A stretch of 64,000 bases of DNA from CAYORM01 sp964406375 (GTDB lineage Bacteria > Pseudomonadota > Alphaproteobacteria > DSM-16000 > Inquilinaceae). The position numbers and the translations under genes were made by a program. Below the pieces are notes generated by a model. The model made no database searches. It worked only from the letters and a program-made list of their open reading frames with translations, and was not told the DNA's origin. Each line of letters begins with the position of its first letter. Within the stretch, counting starts at the first letter, position 1. Positions 25,077 to 35,395 of the stretch are shown one piece after another. The stretch spans positions 41,475 through 105,474 of the forward strand of contig CAYORM010000003.1 in NCBI GenBank assembly GCA_964406375.1, in the 5' to 3' direction.

Positions 25077-26153
25077 TTACAGCAGCACCCAGCGATTCCA
25101 CATCTCGACGTTACGCTCGATGTTCGTCTTGCCCTCGGCGTCCTTCTGGGCCCACCACGCGGCGTCGACGAACATCAGCTTGTCGATGTTGTCGGGGTGG
25201 CCCGGCAGGATGCGTGCCCGCTCCGGCGGCAGCAGGTCGAAGGACGAACGCGAGACGGGCCCGAGCGGCTGCAGCATCGCGAGCGCCGCGCCGCGATCGG
25301 CGCGCGAGGCGAACTCGATGAACTTCACCGCATTGTCGTAGTTCTTGGCGCCCTTCGGAATCGCCCAGAGATCGTACTGCGTCAGCGCCTGGTTCCAGGT
25401 GAAGTCGACCGGCGCGCCGCTCTCCTTGAGCTGCTGGATGCGATTGACCGGCGCCTGCGTGACGACCGCTTCGCCATCGACCAGCGCCTGGCCCGGCATG
25501 GCGGGGGCGGTCGCCCACTTCACAACATGCGGCTTGATGCGGTCGAGGCTGGCATAGGACCGCTCGAGGTCGAGCGGATAGACCTCGCTGGCCGGAACGC
25601 CATCGGCCATGATGGCACCCTCGTTAGGCCGGATCACCCATTCGGCCGAATAGAGCATGCGCGGTCCGGGGAAGCGCTCAACGTCCCACACATCGACCCA
25701 GCTATCGGGCCCGCCGTTCGGGAAAGCCTCGGTGCTGAAGGCGATCCCCTCGGAATAGAAGTCATTGCCGATGCCATAGGGGAAGATCACGTTTTCCTGG
25801 ACGTCGGCAAGGATCGCGGGATCCCAGCGCGAGTAGTCGATCTCCTCCAGATAGCCGAGCTCGACGAGGGCGAGATAATCGCTGGGGACGATGTTGACGA
25901 CGTCCCACTCGGTGTTGCCGCTCTCCACCATCGTCCGGATCTTGGCGAAATCCGGCGTGGTGGTCTCGACGACGTTGATGCCCGTCTCGGCGGCGAAAGG
26001 CGCGAAGAACGCCTCGCGCTGGGCGTCCATGAACGAACCGCCCCAGGAACAGATGACGAGCTCTCCGTTCTGCGCGAAGGCGCGGCGGCCCAGCGTGGCC
26101 GCGGTGGCCATCGCCCCCGCGCCCGCCAGGATCTGACGACGACGGAACTGCAT
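25077..26153 (-). CDS. ABC transporter periplasmic substrate-binding protein (PotD/family 1 type)
   Basis: A 358-residue extracellular solute-binding protein. The N-terminus MQFRRRQILAGAGAM has a twin-arginine-like RRRQIL motif before the hydrophobic stretch, with cleavage near AFAQ (residue 28). The mature start LVICSWGGSF and the pattern WDVVNIVPSDYLALVELGYLEEID (span about 83-106) are typical of polyamine/opine/Fe-type family 1 receptors. ATG at 26153 has a very strong AAGGAGGAGGG site, consistent with high expression. It follows the third M24 hydrolase by 62 bp in the operon that begins at 27352. The ligand is unknown. Confidence 0.9.
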   Translation of the reverse strand: MQFRRRQILAGAGAMATAATLGRRAFAQNGELVICSWGGSFMDAQREAFFAPFAAETGINVVETTTPDFAKIRTMVESGNTEWDVVNIVPSDYLALVELGYLEEIDYSRWDPAILADVQENVIFPYGIGNDFYSEGIAFSTEAFPNGGPDSWVDVWDVERFPGPRMLYSAEWVIRPNEGAIMADGVPASEVYPLDLERSYASLDRIKPHVVKWATAPAMPGQALVDGEAVVTQAPVNRIQQLKESGAPVDFTWNQALTQYDLWAIPKGAKNYDNAVKFIEFASRADRGAALAMLQPLGPVSRSSFDLLPPERARILPGHPDNIDKLMFVDAAWWAQKDAEGKTNIERNVEMWNRWVLL

Positions 26154-26215
26154 GTGCTTCCCTCCTCCTTGCGGATATGCAAACCGATGCCCGAACGGGG
26201 CGTTGCGTCCCGTGC

Positions 26216-27352
26216 TCACGAGGCCTCCCCACCGACATGCAGGCGCCGCGGGAAGCGCGTCAGGCATTCGACGCCGTGATCTGTGATCACGATCGTCTCG
26301 GAGACGCCAAATCCCCGCACCAGCAGGTAGGTGTGGAAGACCATCCCCGGCTCGAACCGCCAGCTGCAGCCGGGCGCTGCTTCCGGCAGCTCGCCCGTCA
26401 CCGGCGGGAACAGCAGCCCGAGGCTGTAGAAAGTCTTGTAGGTGTAGCGCGGCGCGAGCCCTGCCGCGACGACGCCCTCGCGATAGATCGTGTCGGGCAC
26501 CGAGGCCGGCACGCCCGGCGCGACGCTGGCCAGCGCCCGGTCCTGGATGTCGAACAGCGTCTGCGCCAGCCGTACGTCCTCGGCGGTGGCACTGCCGACC
26601 TTGATCGGCCGCATGAAGCGCGCATGGTAGCCGCCGACCTGCGGCGTCGGCTCGATCTGCAGGGTGTCGCCGCGGCGGAGCACCCGGTCGCCATAGCTGC
26701 CGTGCAGATGCAGCGCGGCCTCGCCGGAGGACAGGACGCCCGGTCCCGGCGTATCGCTGCCGGCGAGGATCATCGCGCAGGCGATGGCGGCGGCGACGTC
26801 GCGTTCGGTGGCGCCGGGCGCCGCCGCGGCGATCCCGGCCCGCATGCCGGCTTCGGCGGCCCGGGCAGCCTTGCGGTGGTAGTCGAGTTCGCCGGCTGAC
26901 TTGCGGCGCCGTGCCGCTGCGACGAGCTCGCTGGCATCGGCCCATTCGATGCCCGGCAGCGCCGCCCGCAGCCGGTCGAAGCGGGCGGCAGGCAGGGTCC
27001 AGGCCTCGGCTTCGACGGCGACACGGCTGCCCTGCGGCACCCTCGCGGCGATCAGGCCGGCCAGCACCGCCAGCGGATCCTCGCCGTCGTGCCAGAAGAT
27101 ATGGTCGGGATAGACGGCGGTGCGCGCGAGATGCCAAGCCTCCGCCTCGCGGCAGAAAAGGACGGGCGGAACGCCGGGCAGGATCAGCGCCGCCTGCGGC
27201 GTGGCATAGGCGCGCGTGTAGAAACCGGTGAGATAGGTAATGGATTCGGGGCGGAGCACCAGGAGCGCCGTGTGCCCGGCCGCAACCAGCGCCGCCTGGA
27301 GAGCCTCCAGCCGGCCATCATACTCCGCCTTGGGAAAGGCCGCCGACTTCAC
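26216..27352 (-). CDS. M24 (creatinase-fold) hydrolase, copy 3
   Basis: A 378-residue creatinase-fold protein, more distant from the other two M24 copies in this block. Its N-terminal domain has ESITYLTGFYTRAYATPQAALIL-type sequence (span about 36-59). In the M24 domain the metal Asp pair is replaced (IEPTPQVGGYHARFMRPIKVG region: Glu and Arg), again suggesting a metal-free hydrolase. I chose GTG at 27352, with an AAGGAG site seven bases upstream. The longer open frame back to 27412 would translate straight through the double operator, so the operator is better read as its promoter region. It is the first gene of the nine-gene operon ending at 17302. Confidence 0.85.
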   Translation of the reverse strand: MKSAAFPKAEYDGRLEALQAALVAAGHTALLVLRPESITYLTGFYTRAYATPQAALILPGVPPVLFCREAEAWHLARTAVYPDHIFWHDGEDPLAVLAGLIAARVPQGSRVAVEAEAWTLPAARFDRLRAALPGIEWADASELVAAARRRKSAGELDYHRKAARAAEAGMRAGIAAAAPGATERDVAAAIACAMILAGSDTPGPGVLSSGEAALHLHGSYGDRVLRRGDTLQIEPTPQVGGYHARFMRPIKVGSATAEDVRLAQTLFDIQDRALASVAPGVPASVPDTIYREGVVAAGLAPRYTYKTFYSLGLLFPPVTGELPEAAPGCSWRFEPGMVFHTYLLVRGFGVSETIVITDHGVECLTRFPRRLHVGGEAS

Positions 27353-27379
27353 TCGCCGCTCCTTCGCCGCGCCCCCATC

Positions 27380-27410
27380 GGTATGCCACGAAATGACATC
27401 ACGGTATACC
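27380..27410. promoter_or_regulatory. Double GGTATACC-type operator before the nine-gene ABC/catabolic operon
   Basis: GGTATGCC (27380-27387, context CGGTATGCCACG) and GGTATACC (27403-27410, context CGGTATACCATT) have centres 23 bp apart, 28 bp upstream of the GTG at 27352. The second is a perfect palindrome. It is the best match to the ExuR/UxuR-like consensus among the three operator regions. Confidence 0.7.
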
Positions 27411-27504
27411 ATTAAAAGACCTTATAGACGCCGTGAGCGCCGGTGCGGCGTGCCGAGATGGGAAAGGTCTCCGTTGACCCCGACGGGCGGACGGCCCTAA
27501 TCTA

Positions 27505-27519
27505 GAACATATAGTGAAC
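27505..27519 (+). promoter_or_regulatory. LexA (SOS) box of imuB-dnaE2
   Basis: GAACATATAGTGAAC is a perfect GAAC-N7-GAAC alphaproteobacterial LexA site, 44 bp upstream of imuB. The surrounding 24 bp match the imuA LexA region in 19 positions, including a shared CCCGCT just downstream. Confidence 0.9.
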
Positions 27520-27563
27520 ATGCCCGCTGTAATGCGGGCACCGACCCAGCCGAGGATCCCCTC

Positions 27564-29207
27564 ATGGCCACGCCGTCGCGGCGCTACCTCTCTGTCTGGC
27601 TGCCCCGGCTGCCGACGGACCGGCTGCTGCGACAGGGCCGCAGTGCCGCGGCTCCCGGTGTGCCGCTCGTCACGATTCGGCGCGAAGGCGGGGCGATGCG
27701 GCTCGCCGCGGTGGACCCGGTGGCGGCGGGTCGGGGCCTCGCCCCCGGCCTCGCTCTCGCCGATGCCCGCGCCAGACATCCCGACCTCGAAGCGGTGGAT
27801 GCCGATCCGGCGGCGGATGCGCGCTTTCTCGAGGCGATCGCCGATTGGGCCGGCCGGTGGACCCCGCTCGTCGCGCTCGATGGCGGCACCGGGAGCGCCG
27901 GCACCGTCTTCGATACGGAGGAGAGCGGGCTGGCCGGGCTGATGCTGGACATCTCGGGCTGCGCCCATCTCTTCGGCGGCGAGGCGGCGCTGTATCGCGA
28001 TGTCCTGGGGCGCCTGCGGGCCCAGCGCCTGCACGCCGCCGCCGGCATCGCCGACACACCCGGCGCCGCCTGGGCCGTCGCCCGCTTCGCCCCGCCCACG
28101 GCCCGCATCGTGCCGCCCGGCGGGACACGGGAGGCCCTGCTGCCGCTGCCGCTCGCCGCGCTGCGGCTGCCGCGGACGACGCTCGCCGCGATGCGCCGCG
28201 TCGGCCTCGACCGCATCGGTGACATCGCCGATCTGCCGCGTCCGCCGCTCGCCGCCCGCTTCGGCGAGACGTGCCTGCGGCGCCTCGACCAAGCCTTCGG
28301 CCGCCTCGAGGAAGCGATCTCGCCGCGGCAGGCGCCGCCCGTCTTCCTCGCGGAACGGCGGCTGATGGAACCGATCTTCAGCGACACCGCGATCCTCTCC
28401 TGCATCGAGACGCTGGCTGCCGAAATGGTCCGCGCGATGGAGGCACACGGGATGACGGCCCGGGGCCTCGAGCTGACGCTGTTCCGGGTGGACGGGATCA
28501 CCCGCGGGCTCCGGATCCTCGCCAGCCAGCCGCTGCGGGGACCGAAGGGGATATGTGCGCTGTTCGCCGACAGGCTGGCGGGGCTGGCGGACCCGCTCGA
28601 TCCCGGATTCGGCTTCGACGTGATCCGCCTTGCCGTGACACAGGCGCAGAAAGAAATACCGGTCCAGGACGATCTCGATCCCGGTGGCCGCGGCATGTCG
28701 GCGGCGCAGCGCGACGAGGCGCTGGCCCGTTTCGTCGATCACGTCACCGCCCGTTTCGGTCCCGATCGGGTGCGGCGGATCGACAGCCGTGACACCCATC
28801 TGCCGGGTCATGACGCACCCCTCCGCCCCTGGTCCGTCCCCGCTCCTGAGACGGGCGGGACGACCCTCCCCGCCTGGCCCCTGCCGGTGCTGGACAGCGA
28901 CGCACCGCTCCGGCCGCTGCGCCTGCTCGATCCACCCCGGCCGGTCGAGGTCGTGGCGGAGGTGCCGGACGGCCCGCCGATTCTCTTCCGCTGGCAGGGC
29001 CGGCTTTACCGGATCACCCGCAGCGAGGGGCCGGAGCGGATCGCTTCGGAATGGTGGTGGGCCGCCGGCCCCGTTCCGCCGACGCGTGATTATTTCCGGG
29101 TCGAGGACCAGGGCGGCCGGCGCTTCTGGCTGTTCCGGGACGGGCTGTGGGAGCGCGAGATCAGGGCCGGGCAGCCGCGCTGGTTCCTGCACGGGCTGTT
29201 CGCATGA
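27564..29207 (+). CDS. imuB: ImuB, Y-family polymerase-like SOS mutagenesis protein
   Basis: A 547-residue ImuB protein. It has the overall Y-family polymerase layout, but the catalytic acidic residues are missing: the first motif is YLSVWLPRLPTDRL where active polymerases have an Asp, and the second reads LMLDISGCAHLFGGE (about residues 126-140), with Ile after the Asp instead of Glu. ImuB is known as a catalytically inactive hub that links ImuA, DnaE2 and the beta clamp during SOS mutagenesis. The ATG follows a LexA box. dnaE2 starts four bases after its stop codon. imuA, normally adjacent, lies 17 kb upstream. Confidence 0.9.
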   Translation: MATPSRRYLSVWLPRLPTDRLLRQGRSAAAPGVPLVTIRREGGAMRLAAVDPVAAGRGLAPGLALADARARHPDLEAVDADPAADARFLEAIADWAGRWTPLVALDGGTGSAGTVFDTEESGLAGLMLDISGCAHLFGGEAALYRDVLGRLRAQRLHAAAGIADTPGAAWAVARFAPPTARIVPPGGTREALLPLPLAALRLPRTTLAAMRRVGLDRIGDIADLPRPPLAARFGETCLRRLDQAFGRLEEAISPRQAPPVFLAERRLMEPIFSDTAILSCIETLAAEMVRAMEAHGMTARGLELTLFRVDGITRGLRILASQPLRGPKGICALFADRLAGLADPLDPGFGFDVIRLAVTQAQKEIPVQDDLDPGGRGMSAAQRDEALARFVDHVTARFGPDRVRRIDSRDTHLPGHDAPLRPWSVPAPETGGTTLPAWPLPVLDSDAPLRPLRLLDPPRPVEVVAEVPDGPPILFRWQGRLYRITRSEGPERIASEWWWAAGPVPPTRDYFRVEDQGGRRFWLFRDGLWEREIRAGQPRWFLHGLFA

Positions 29208-29210
29208 GGG

Positions 29211-32200
29211 ATGCCGATGGCGGCCTATGCCGAATTCGGGGTCACGACCTGCTTTTCCTTCCTGCGCGGCGCCTCCCATCCTGAAGAGATGGTCGAACAG
29301 GCGGCGGCGCTGGGCCTTGCCGGCATCGGCGTCGCCGATCGCAATTCGGTCGCCGGCGTCGTCCGGGCCCATGGACGGGCCAAGATGCTGGGGCTGCGTT
29401 TTGCGCCCGGTGCGCGGCTGGTCTTCCGCGACGGATCACCCGACCTCCTCGCCTTCCCAGCCGACCGGGCGGGCTGGGGGCGGCTGTGCCGGCTGCTGAC
29501 CATCGGCAATCGCCGCGCTCCCAAGGGCGAATGCCATCTCGATCTCGACGATCTCGCCCCCTGGACGGACGGCCTGTGGTTCGTCGTGATGCCGCCCGCG
29601 CGGATCGATGCCGCCTTCGAGGCGGCGGTGGTGCGGATCGCGGCGATGGCACCCGGCCGGCTGCGCCTCGGCGCCAGTTTCCTCTACCGCGGCGATGATC
29701 GCCGCCGGCTCGCCCGCATCGCCGCCATCGCCCGGCGGACCGGGGTGCCGGCAATGGCGACCGGCGACGTGCTCTATCACGTCCCCGAGCGGCGACCGCT
29801 GCAGGACGTCATCACCTGCATCCGCGAGCATGCGACGCTGGAGACGATCGGCCGGCGGCTCGAGGCAAATGCCGAACGGCACCTGAAGGCACCGGCCGAG
29901 ATGGAGCGGCTGTTCGCGGCGCTGCCCGGCGCGGTGGAGGAGACGACCGCCTTCCTCGCCCGCCTCGCCTTCTCGCTCGACGAACTCAGCCACGACTATC
30001 CCGACGAGATGCGCCAGGGTTACACCACCGCACAGGAGGCGCTGGTGGCGCTGGCCGAGGCCGGCGCGCGGCAACGCTTCCCCCAGGGCCTGCCGCCGGC
30101 GATCCGTCACGCACTCGATCACGAGCTCGCGCTCATTGCCCGGCTCGACTACGCCCGCTATTTCCTGACCGTTCACGAGATCGTCGCCTTCGCGCGCCAA
30201 CAGGGCATCCTCTGCCAGGGGCGCGGCTCGGCCGCCAATTCGGTCGTCTGCTACTGTCTGGGGATCACCGCGGTCGATCCACGCCGGGTCGATCTGCTCT
30301 TCGAGCGCTTCGTCTCGGAAGAACGCCGCGAGCCTCCCGACATCGACGTCGATTTCGAGCATGAGCGCCGTGAGACGGTCATCCAGCACATCTACGAGAC
30401 CTACGGGCGCGACCGTGCCGGACTCGCCGCCACCGTGATCCGCTATCGTGGCCGCAGCGCGATCCGCGAGGTCGGCAAGGTCTTCGGCCTCTCCGATGAT
30501 GTCGTCTCGATCCTTGCCGGCACCCTCTGGGGCTGGTCGAAGGGCGGGGTCTCGGTCGAGGATGTCCGCCGGGCCGGGCTCGACCCCGGCGATCCACGGC
30601 TCGCCAAGTGCCTCGCCCTCGCCGACCAGCTCTGCGGCATGCCGCGCCATCTCTCCCAGCATGTCGGCGGCTTCCTGATGACGCGGAGCCGACTCGACGA
30701 GGTGGTGCCGATCCAGAACGCCGCGATGGCGGACCGTACCGTCGTCGAATGGGACAAGGACGATCTCGAGGAGCTGCGCCTGCTCAAGATCGACGTGCTC
30801 GGCCTGGGCATGCTGAGTTGCCTGAGGCGCTCCTTCGAGCTTCTCGACCGGCATTACGGCGTGACGCTGACGCTCGGCACGGTGCCGGCGGAGGAGCCCG
30901 AGGTCTATGCGATGCTGCAGCGGGCGGATTCGATCGGCGTCTTCCAGGTCGAGAGCCGGGCCCAGATGTCGATGCTGCCGCGCCTCAGCCCCAAGACTTT
31001 CTACGACCTCGTCATCCAGGTCGCGATCGTGCGGCCGGGACCGATCCAGGGCGACATGGTCCACCCCTATCTGCGCCGCCGCCAGGGGATCGAGACGGCC
31101 GAGTATCCATCGGAAGAGCTGCGCGCCGTGCTCGTCAAGACGCTCGGCGTGCCGCTCTTTCAGGAGCAGGCGATGCGCATCGCGATCGTGGCGGCCGGCT
31201 TCAGCCCGTCGGAAGCCGACCAGCTGCGGCGCGCCATGGCCACCTTCCGCCATGTCGGCACGATTCAGACCTTCGAACGGAAGATGATCGAGGGGATGGT
31301 CGCCAAGGGCTATGCGCGCGACTTCGCCGAGCGCTGCTTCTCCCAGATCCGCGGTTTCGGCGAATACGGCTTCCCCGAGAGTCACGCCGCCAGCTTCGCC
31401 CTTCTGGTCTACGATTCCGCCTGGGTGAAATGCCGGTACCCCGACGTCTTCGCCGCAGCGCTGCTGAACAGCCAGCCGATGGGGTTCTATGCACCGGCCC
31501 AGATCGTCCGGGACGCACGGGAGCATGGCGTCGAGATCCGCCCGGCCGACGTCAACGCCTCCGATTGGGATGCCACGCTCGAACCGGGTCCCGCGGCGGC
31601 CGAGAGGCTGCATCCCCGCCATGCCGAGATGCGCCCATCGGTGCGGGCGACCCATGCGCTGCGGCTCGGGCTGCGCCAGATCAGCGGCCTTTCAGAAGCG
31701 ACGGCGCGGCGGATCGTCGAGCGGCGGCGCGCCGGCTATGATTCGCTCCGCGACCTCTGGCTCAGGACCGGGCTCACCCCGGCGGAGCTCACACTGCTGG
31801 CCGAGGCCGACGCCTTCGGCTCTCTCGGCCTGTCACGGCGCGACGCGCTGTGGGCGGTCGCCGCGCTGCGCCGGTCGGGTGACAAGGACGACCTGCCTCT
31901 CTTCGCCGCGGCAGCGCTGCGCGCGAGGAACGAGGCGGGCGGCGGGTCGGGTGAGCCCGAGGTCACACTGCGACCGATGCCGCCGGGCGCCGAAGTGGTC
32001 GAGGATTACCGGACGCTCCATTTGTCGCTGAGGGCACATCCGGTCTCCTTCATCCGCGCCACCCTCGACCGCCGGCGCATCATGCCGGCGGCGCGGCTGC
32101 CGGCCATCCGACCCGGCACGCGGGTCACGGTGGCGGGGCTGGTGCTGGTCCGACAGCGGCCGGGCAGTGCCAGCGGCGTCATCTTCATGACCCTGGAGGA

Positions 32201-32444
32201 CGAGACCGGAATCGCCAACGCCATCATCTGGCCGCGGGTCTTCGAGACGTTCCGGCCGGTCGTGCTCGGCGCCCGGCTCGCCGCGATCCGCGGGCGGCTG
32301 CAGAACGAGGCCGGCGTCATCCACATCGTCGCCGAAGAGGTGCAGGATCTCTCCCCCGCCCTCCGCGGTCTCGGCGAGACGGCGGAAGACGGGGAGGGCC
32401 AGCGCATCCGCCATGCCATGCCGCGCGGCCGGAACTTCCACTGA
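29211..32444 (+). CDS. dnaE2: Error-prone DNA polymerase III alpha subunit DnaE2
   Basis: A full-length 1077-residue DnaE2. The N-terminal PHP domain begins AYAEFGVTTCFSFLRGASHPEE. The polymerase catalytic motif PPDIDVDFEHERRE has its Asp residues at about 379 and 381, and the third catalytic Asp is in LLKIDVLGLGML. A helix-hairpin-helix region (LRQISGLSEATARRIVERR) and a C-terminal OB fold (VTVAGLVLVRQRPGSA-GVIFMTLEDETG) complete the family layout. It copies past lesions in the ImuA-ImuB-DnaE2 mutasome. The start is ATG at 29211 or 29217, coupled to imuB. The gene is SOS-controlled through the LexA box at 27505. Confidence 0.96.
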   Translation: MPMAAYAEFGVTTCFSFLRGASHPEEMVEQAAALGLAGIGVADRNSVAGVVRAHGRAKMLGLRFAPGARLVFRDGSPDLLAFPADRAGWGRLCRLLTIGNRRAPKGECHLDLDDLAPWTDGLWFVVMPPARIDAAFEAAVVRIAAMAPGRLRLGASFLYRGDDRRRLARIAAIARRTGVPAMATGDVLYHVPERRPLQDVITCIREHATLETIGRRLEANAERHLKAPAEMERLFAALPGAVEETTAFLARLAFSLDELSHDYPDEMRQGYTTAQEALVALAEAGARQRFPQGLPPAIRHALDHELALIARLDYARYFLTVHEIVAFARQQGILCQGRGSAANSVVCYCLGITAVDPRRVDLLFERFVSEERREPPDIDVDFEHERRETVIQHIYETYGRDRAGLAATVIRYRGRSAIREVGKVFGLSDDVVSILAGTLWGWSKGGVSVEDVRRAGLDPGDPRLAKCLALADQLCGMPRHLSQHVGGFLMTRSRLDEVVPIQNAAMADRTVVEWDKDDLEELRLLKIDVLGLGMLSCLRRSFELLDRHYGVTLTLGTVPAEEPEVYAMLQRADSIGVFQVESRAQMSMLPRLSPKTFYDLVIQVAIVRPGPIQGDMVHPYLRRRQGIETAEYPSEELRAVLVKTLGVPLFQEQAMRIAIVAAGFSPSEADQLRRAMATFRHVGTIQTFERKMIEGMVAKGYARDFAERCFSQIRGFGEYGFPESHAASFALLVYDSAWVKCRYPDVFAAALLNSQPMGFYAPAQIVRDAREHGVEIRPADVNASDWDATLEPGPAAAERLHPRHAEMRPSVRATHALRLGLRQISGLSEATARRIVERRRAGYDSLRDLWLRTGLTPAELTLLAEADAFGSLGLSRRDALWAVAALRRSGDKDDLPLFAAAALRARNEAGGGSGEPEVTLRPMPPGAEVVEDYRTLHLSLRAHPVSFIRATLDRRRIMPAARLPAIRPGTRVTVAGLVLVRQRPGSASGVIFMTLEDETGIANAIIWPRVFETFRPVVLGARLAAIRGRLQNEAGVIHIVAEEVQDLSPALRGLGETAEDGEGQRIRHAMPRGRNFH

Positions 32445-32498
32445 ACCACGCCCGATCCGCTATGGTGCGCTGCCATCTCCGGACGATGCCCCGACCGC

Positions 32499-33836
32499 AT
32501 GACGCCCCCGACCGCCCGCATCCCTCTGCTCCGCGACGCCGCCTTCCATCTCGGTCTCGCCCGCGCCCAGCGGGCGATCCGGCGCGGGAGAATGGCCGAA
32601 GTCTTCGCCACCCTCCTCGCCCTCGCGCCCCTCGCCGGCGATCCGGCGCAGCCGCCCCGCTACGGGCGCAAACTCGGCCGGGCGCTCGCCCCGATCGCTG
32701 CGGCCTCCTCCGATCCCGGTCTCGCCGCCGCCTGCTCGGCGCTGCTGCGCGCGCGGGCCGAAGCCGATCCGGAGCGGTTCCTGTCGACCGCCTCCCCCTT
32801 TCAACCCTGGATCGCGGTCGAGGATTGGCCGGCCGCGCTGCGCCGCCGCCTCCACGATGCGGCCCGCGCCGATCCGGGCGGTGACCGCGCCGCCTTCGGC
32901 ACGCTGTTCGCGACGAACCGGCGGCAGCGGGCGGCCCTGCTGCAGGCCTGGCTCGACCGCCACGGCGCACCCGCCACCGTTACGATCGGGACCGGCGCCA
33001 TCCCGCTGGCCTTCGCCGCGCCATCCCGCGCGGAGGAGGGCGAAGGGCCACTCGTGTCGGTCGTCATGACCTGCTTTCAGGCGGAAGCGACGCTCCAGGC
33101 GGCGATCGCCTCGGTCCTGGCGCAGAGCTGGCGCCGGCTGGAACTGCTCGTCGTCGACGATGCCAGCCGCGACGGCAGCTGGCGGATCATCCGTGAGGCA
33201 GCGGCGCGCGACCAACGGGTGCGCGGCATCAGGCTCGCGGCCAATGGCGGCACCTACCGCGCCAAGAACATCGGACTCGGCGAGACGCGCGGCAGCGTCG
33301 TCACCTTCCACGATTCCGACGACGTCTCCCATCCGGACAAGATCGCAGCGCAGCTCCGCGCCCTTGCCGCCGGCGTCGCGGGGACGCTGTCCGGCTGGCT
33401 GCGTGTCGATGCGGACGGCGTCTGCGTGCCGGCCCGCACCGGCCGCTATCTGCGGCGCAACTATTCATCGCTGATGCTACGCCGCGAGACGCTCGACGCG
33501 CTCGGCCGCTTCGATGCCGTGCGTGTCAGCGCCGATTCCGAATTCATCGACCGCCTCAGGCGGCGTTTCGGCCGGAGCGCCCTCGTCGAGAGCGACCTGC
33601 CGCATGCGCTGGGCTTCATCCGGCCGAGCGCGCTGACGCGCACCGCCGAGACGCTGCAATCGGAATATGCGACCTCGCCGCTGCGCGAGGATTACGCCCG
33701 CGCCTATCGCGCCTGGCATCGCGCCGCGGCCCGGGAAGCGCTCTGCCTGCCCTACCCCTGCCCGTCGCGGCCCTTCCCGGCACCGGCGGCATTGCTGGCC
33801 GGCGCCGCGGACGACACCATCGCCGAGACGGCGTGA
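32499..33836 (+). CDS. Glycosyltransferase family 2 protein with N-terminal extension
   Basis: A 445-residue protein. The GT-A domain occupies about residues 185-400, starting SVVMTCFQAEATLQAAIASVLAQ and containing VVDDASRDGSW and the metal-binding HDSDD motif. The first 180 residues are Ala/Arg-rich and helical, without a recognised domain. Such proteins add sugars in surface polysaccharide or glycolipid synthesis, but no polysaccharide genes lie nearby, so its acceptor is unknown. It follows dnaE2 by 54 bp on the same strand and might be partly co-transcribed. Confidence 0.82.
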   Translation: MTPPTARIPLLRDAAFHLGLARAQRAIRRGRMAEVFATLLALAPLAGDPAQPPRYGRKLGRALAPIAAASSDPGLAAACSALLRARAEADPERFLSTASPFQPWIAVEDWPAALRRRLHDAARADPGGDRAAFGTLFATNRRQRAALLQAWLDRHGAPATVTIGTGAIPLAFAAPSRAEEGEGPLVSVVMTCFQAEATLQAAIASVLAQSWRRLELLVVDDASRDGSWRIIREAAARDQRVRGIRLAANGGTYRAKNIGLGETRGSVVTFHDSDDVSHPDKIAAQLRALAAGVAGTLSGWLRVDADGVCVPARTGRYLRRNYSSLMLRRETLDALGRFDAVRVSADSEFIDRLRRRFGRSALVESDLPHALGFIRPSALTRTAETLQSEYATSPLREDYARAYRAWHRAAAREALCLPYPCPSRPFPAPAALLAGAADDTIAETA

Positions 33837-33858
33837 GGGCCCGGACCGTCGGTACCGT

Positions 33859-35319
<1,461 letters not shown>

Positions 35320-35395
35320 TGCCGGCTCCCGGGGCTTTGGAAGCGCCGCACTATGGCGACGGGCCGCCGGCTTGTGAAGCGCGCGCGACGCCGTT

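Noticed and set aside
23238..26279. A 3-kb plus-strand open frame opposite the ABC permease and receptor
   Set aside because: Gln/Arg/Asp-rich product without motifs, antisense to conserved membrane and receptor genes.
27353..27412. Extension of the third M24 gene to an upstream ATG at 27412
   Set aside because: The extension runs through the double operator and has no ribosome site, whereas GTG at 27352 has AAGGAG at good spacing.
10327..27563. The catabolic block as a recent mobile element
   Set aside because: No transposase, integrase or terminal repeats beyond the operator pairs; composition and codon use look like the surroundings, so any insertion is old or recombination-based.
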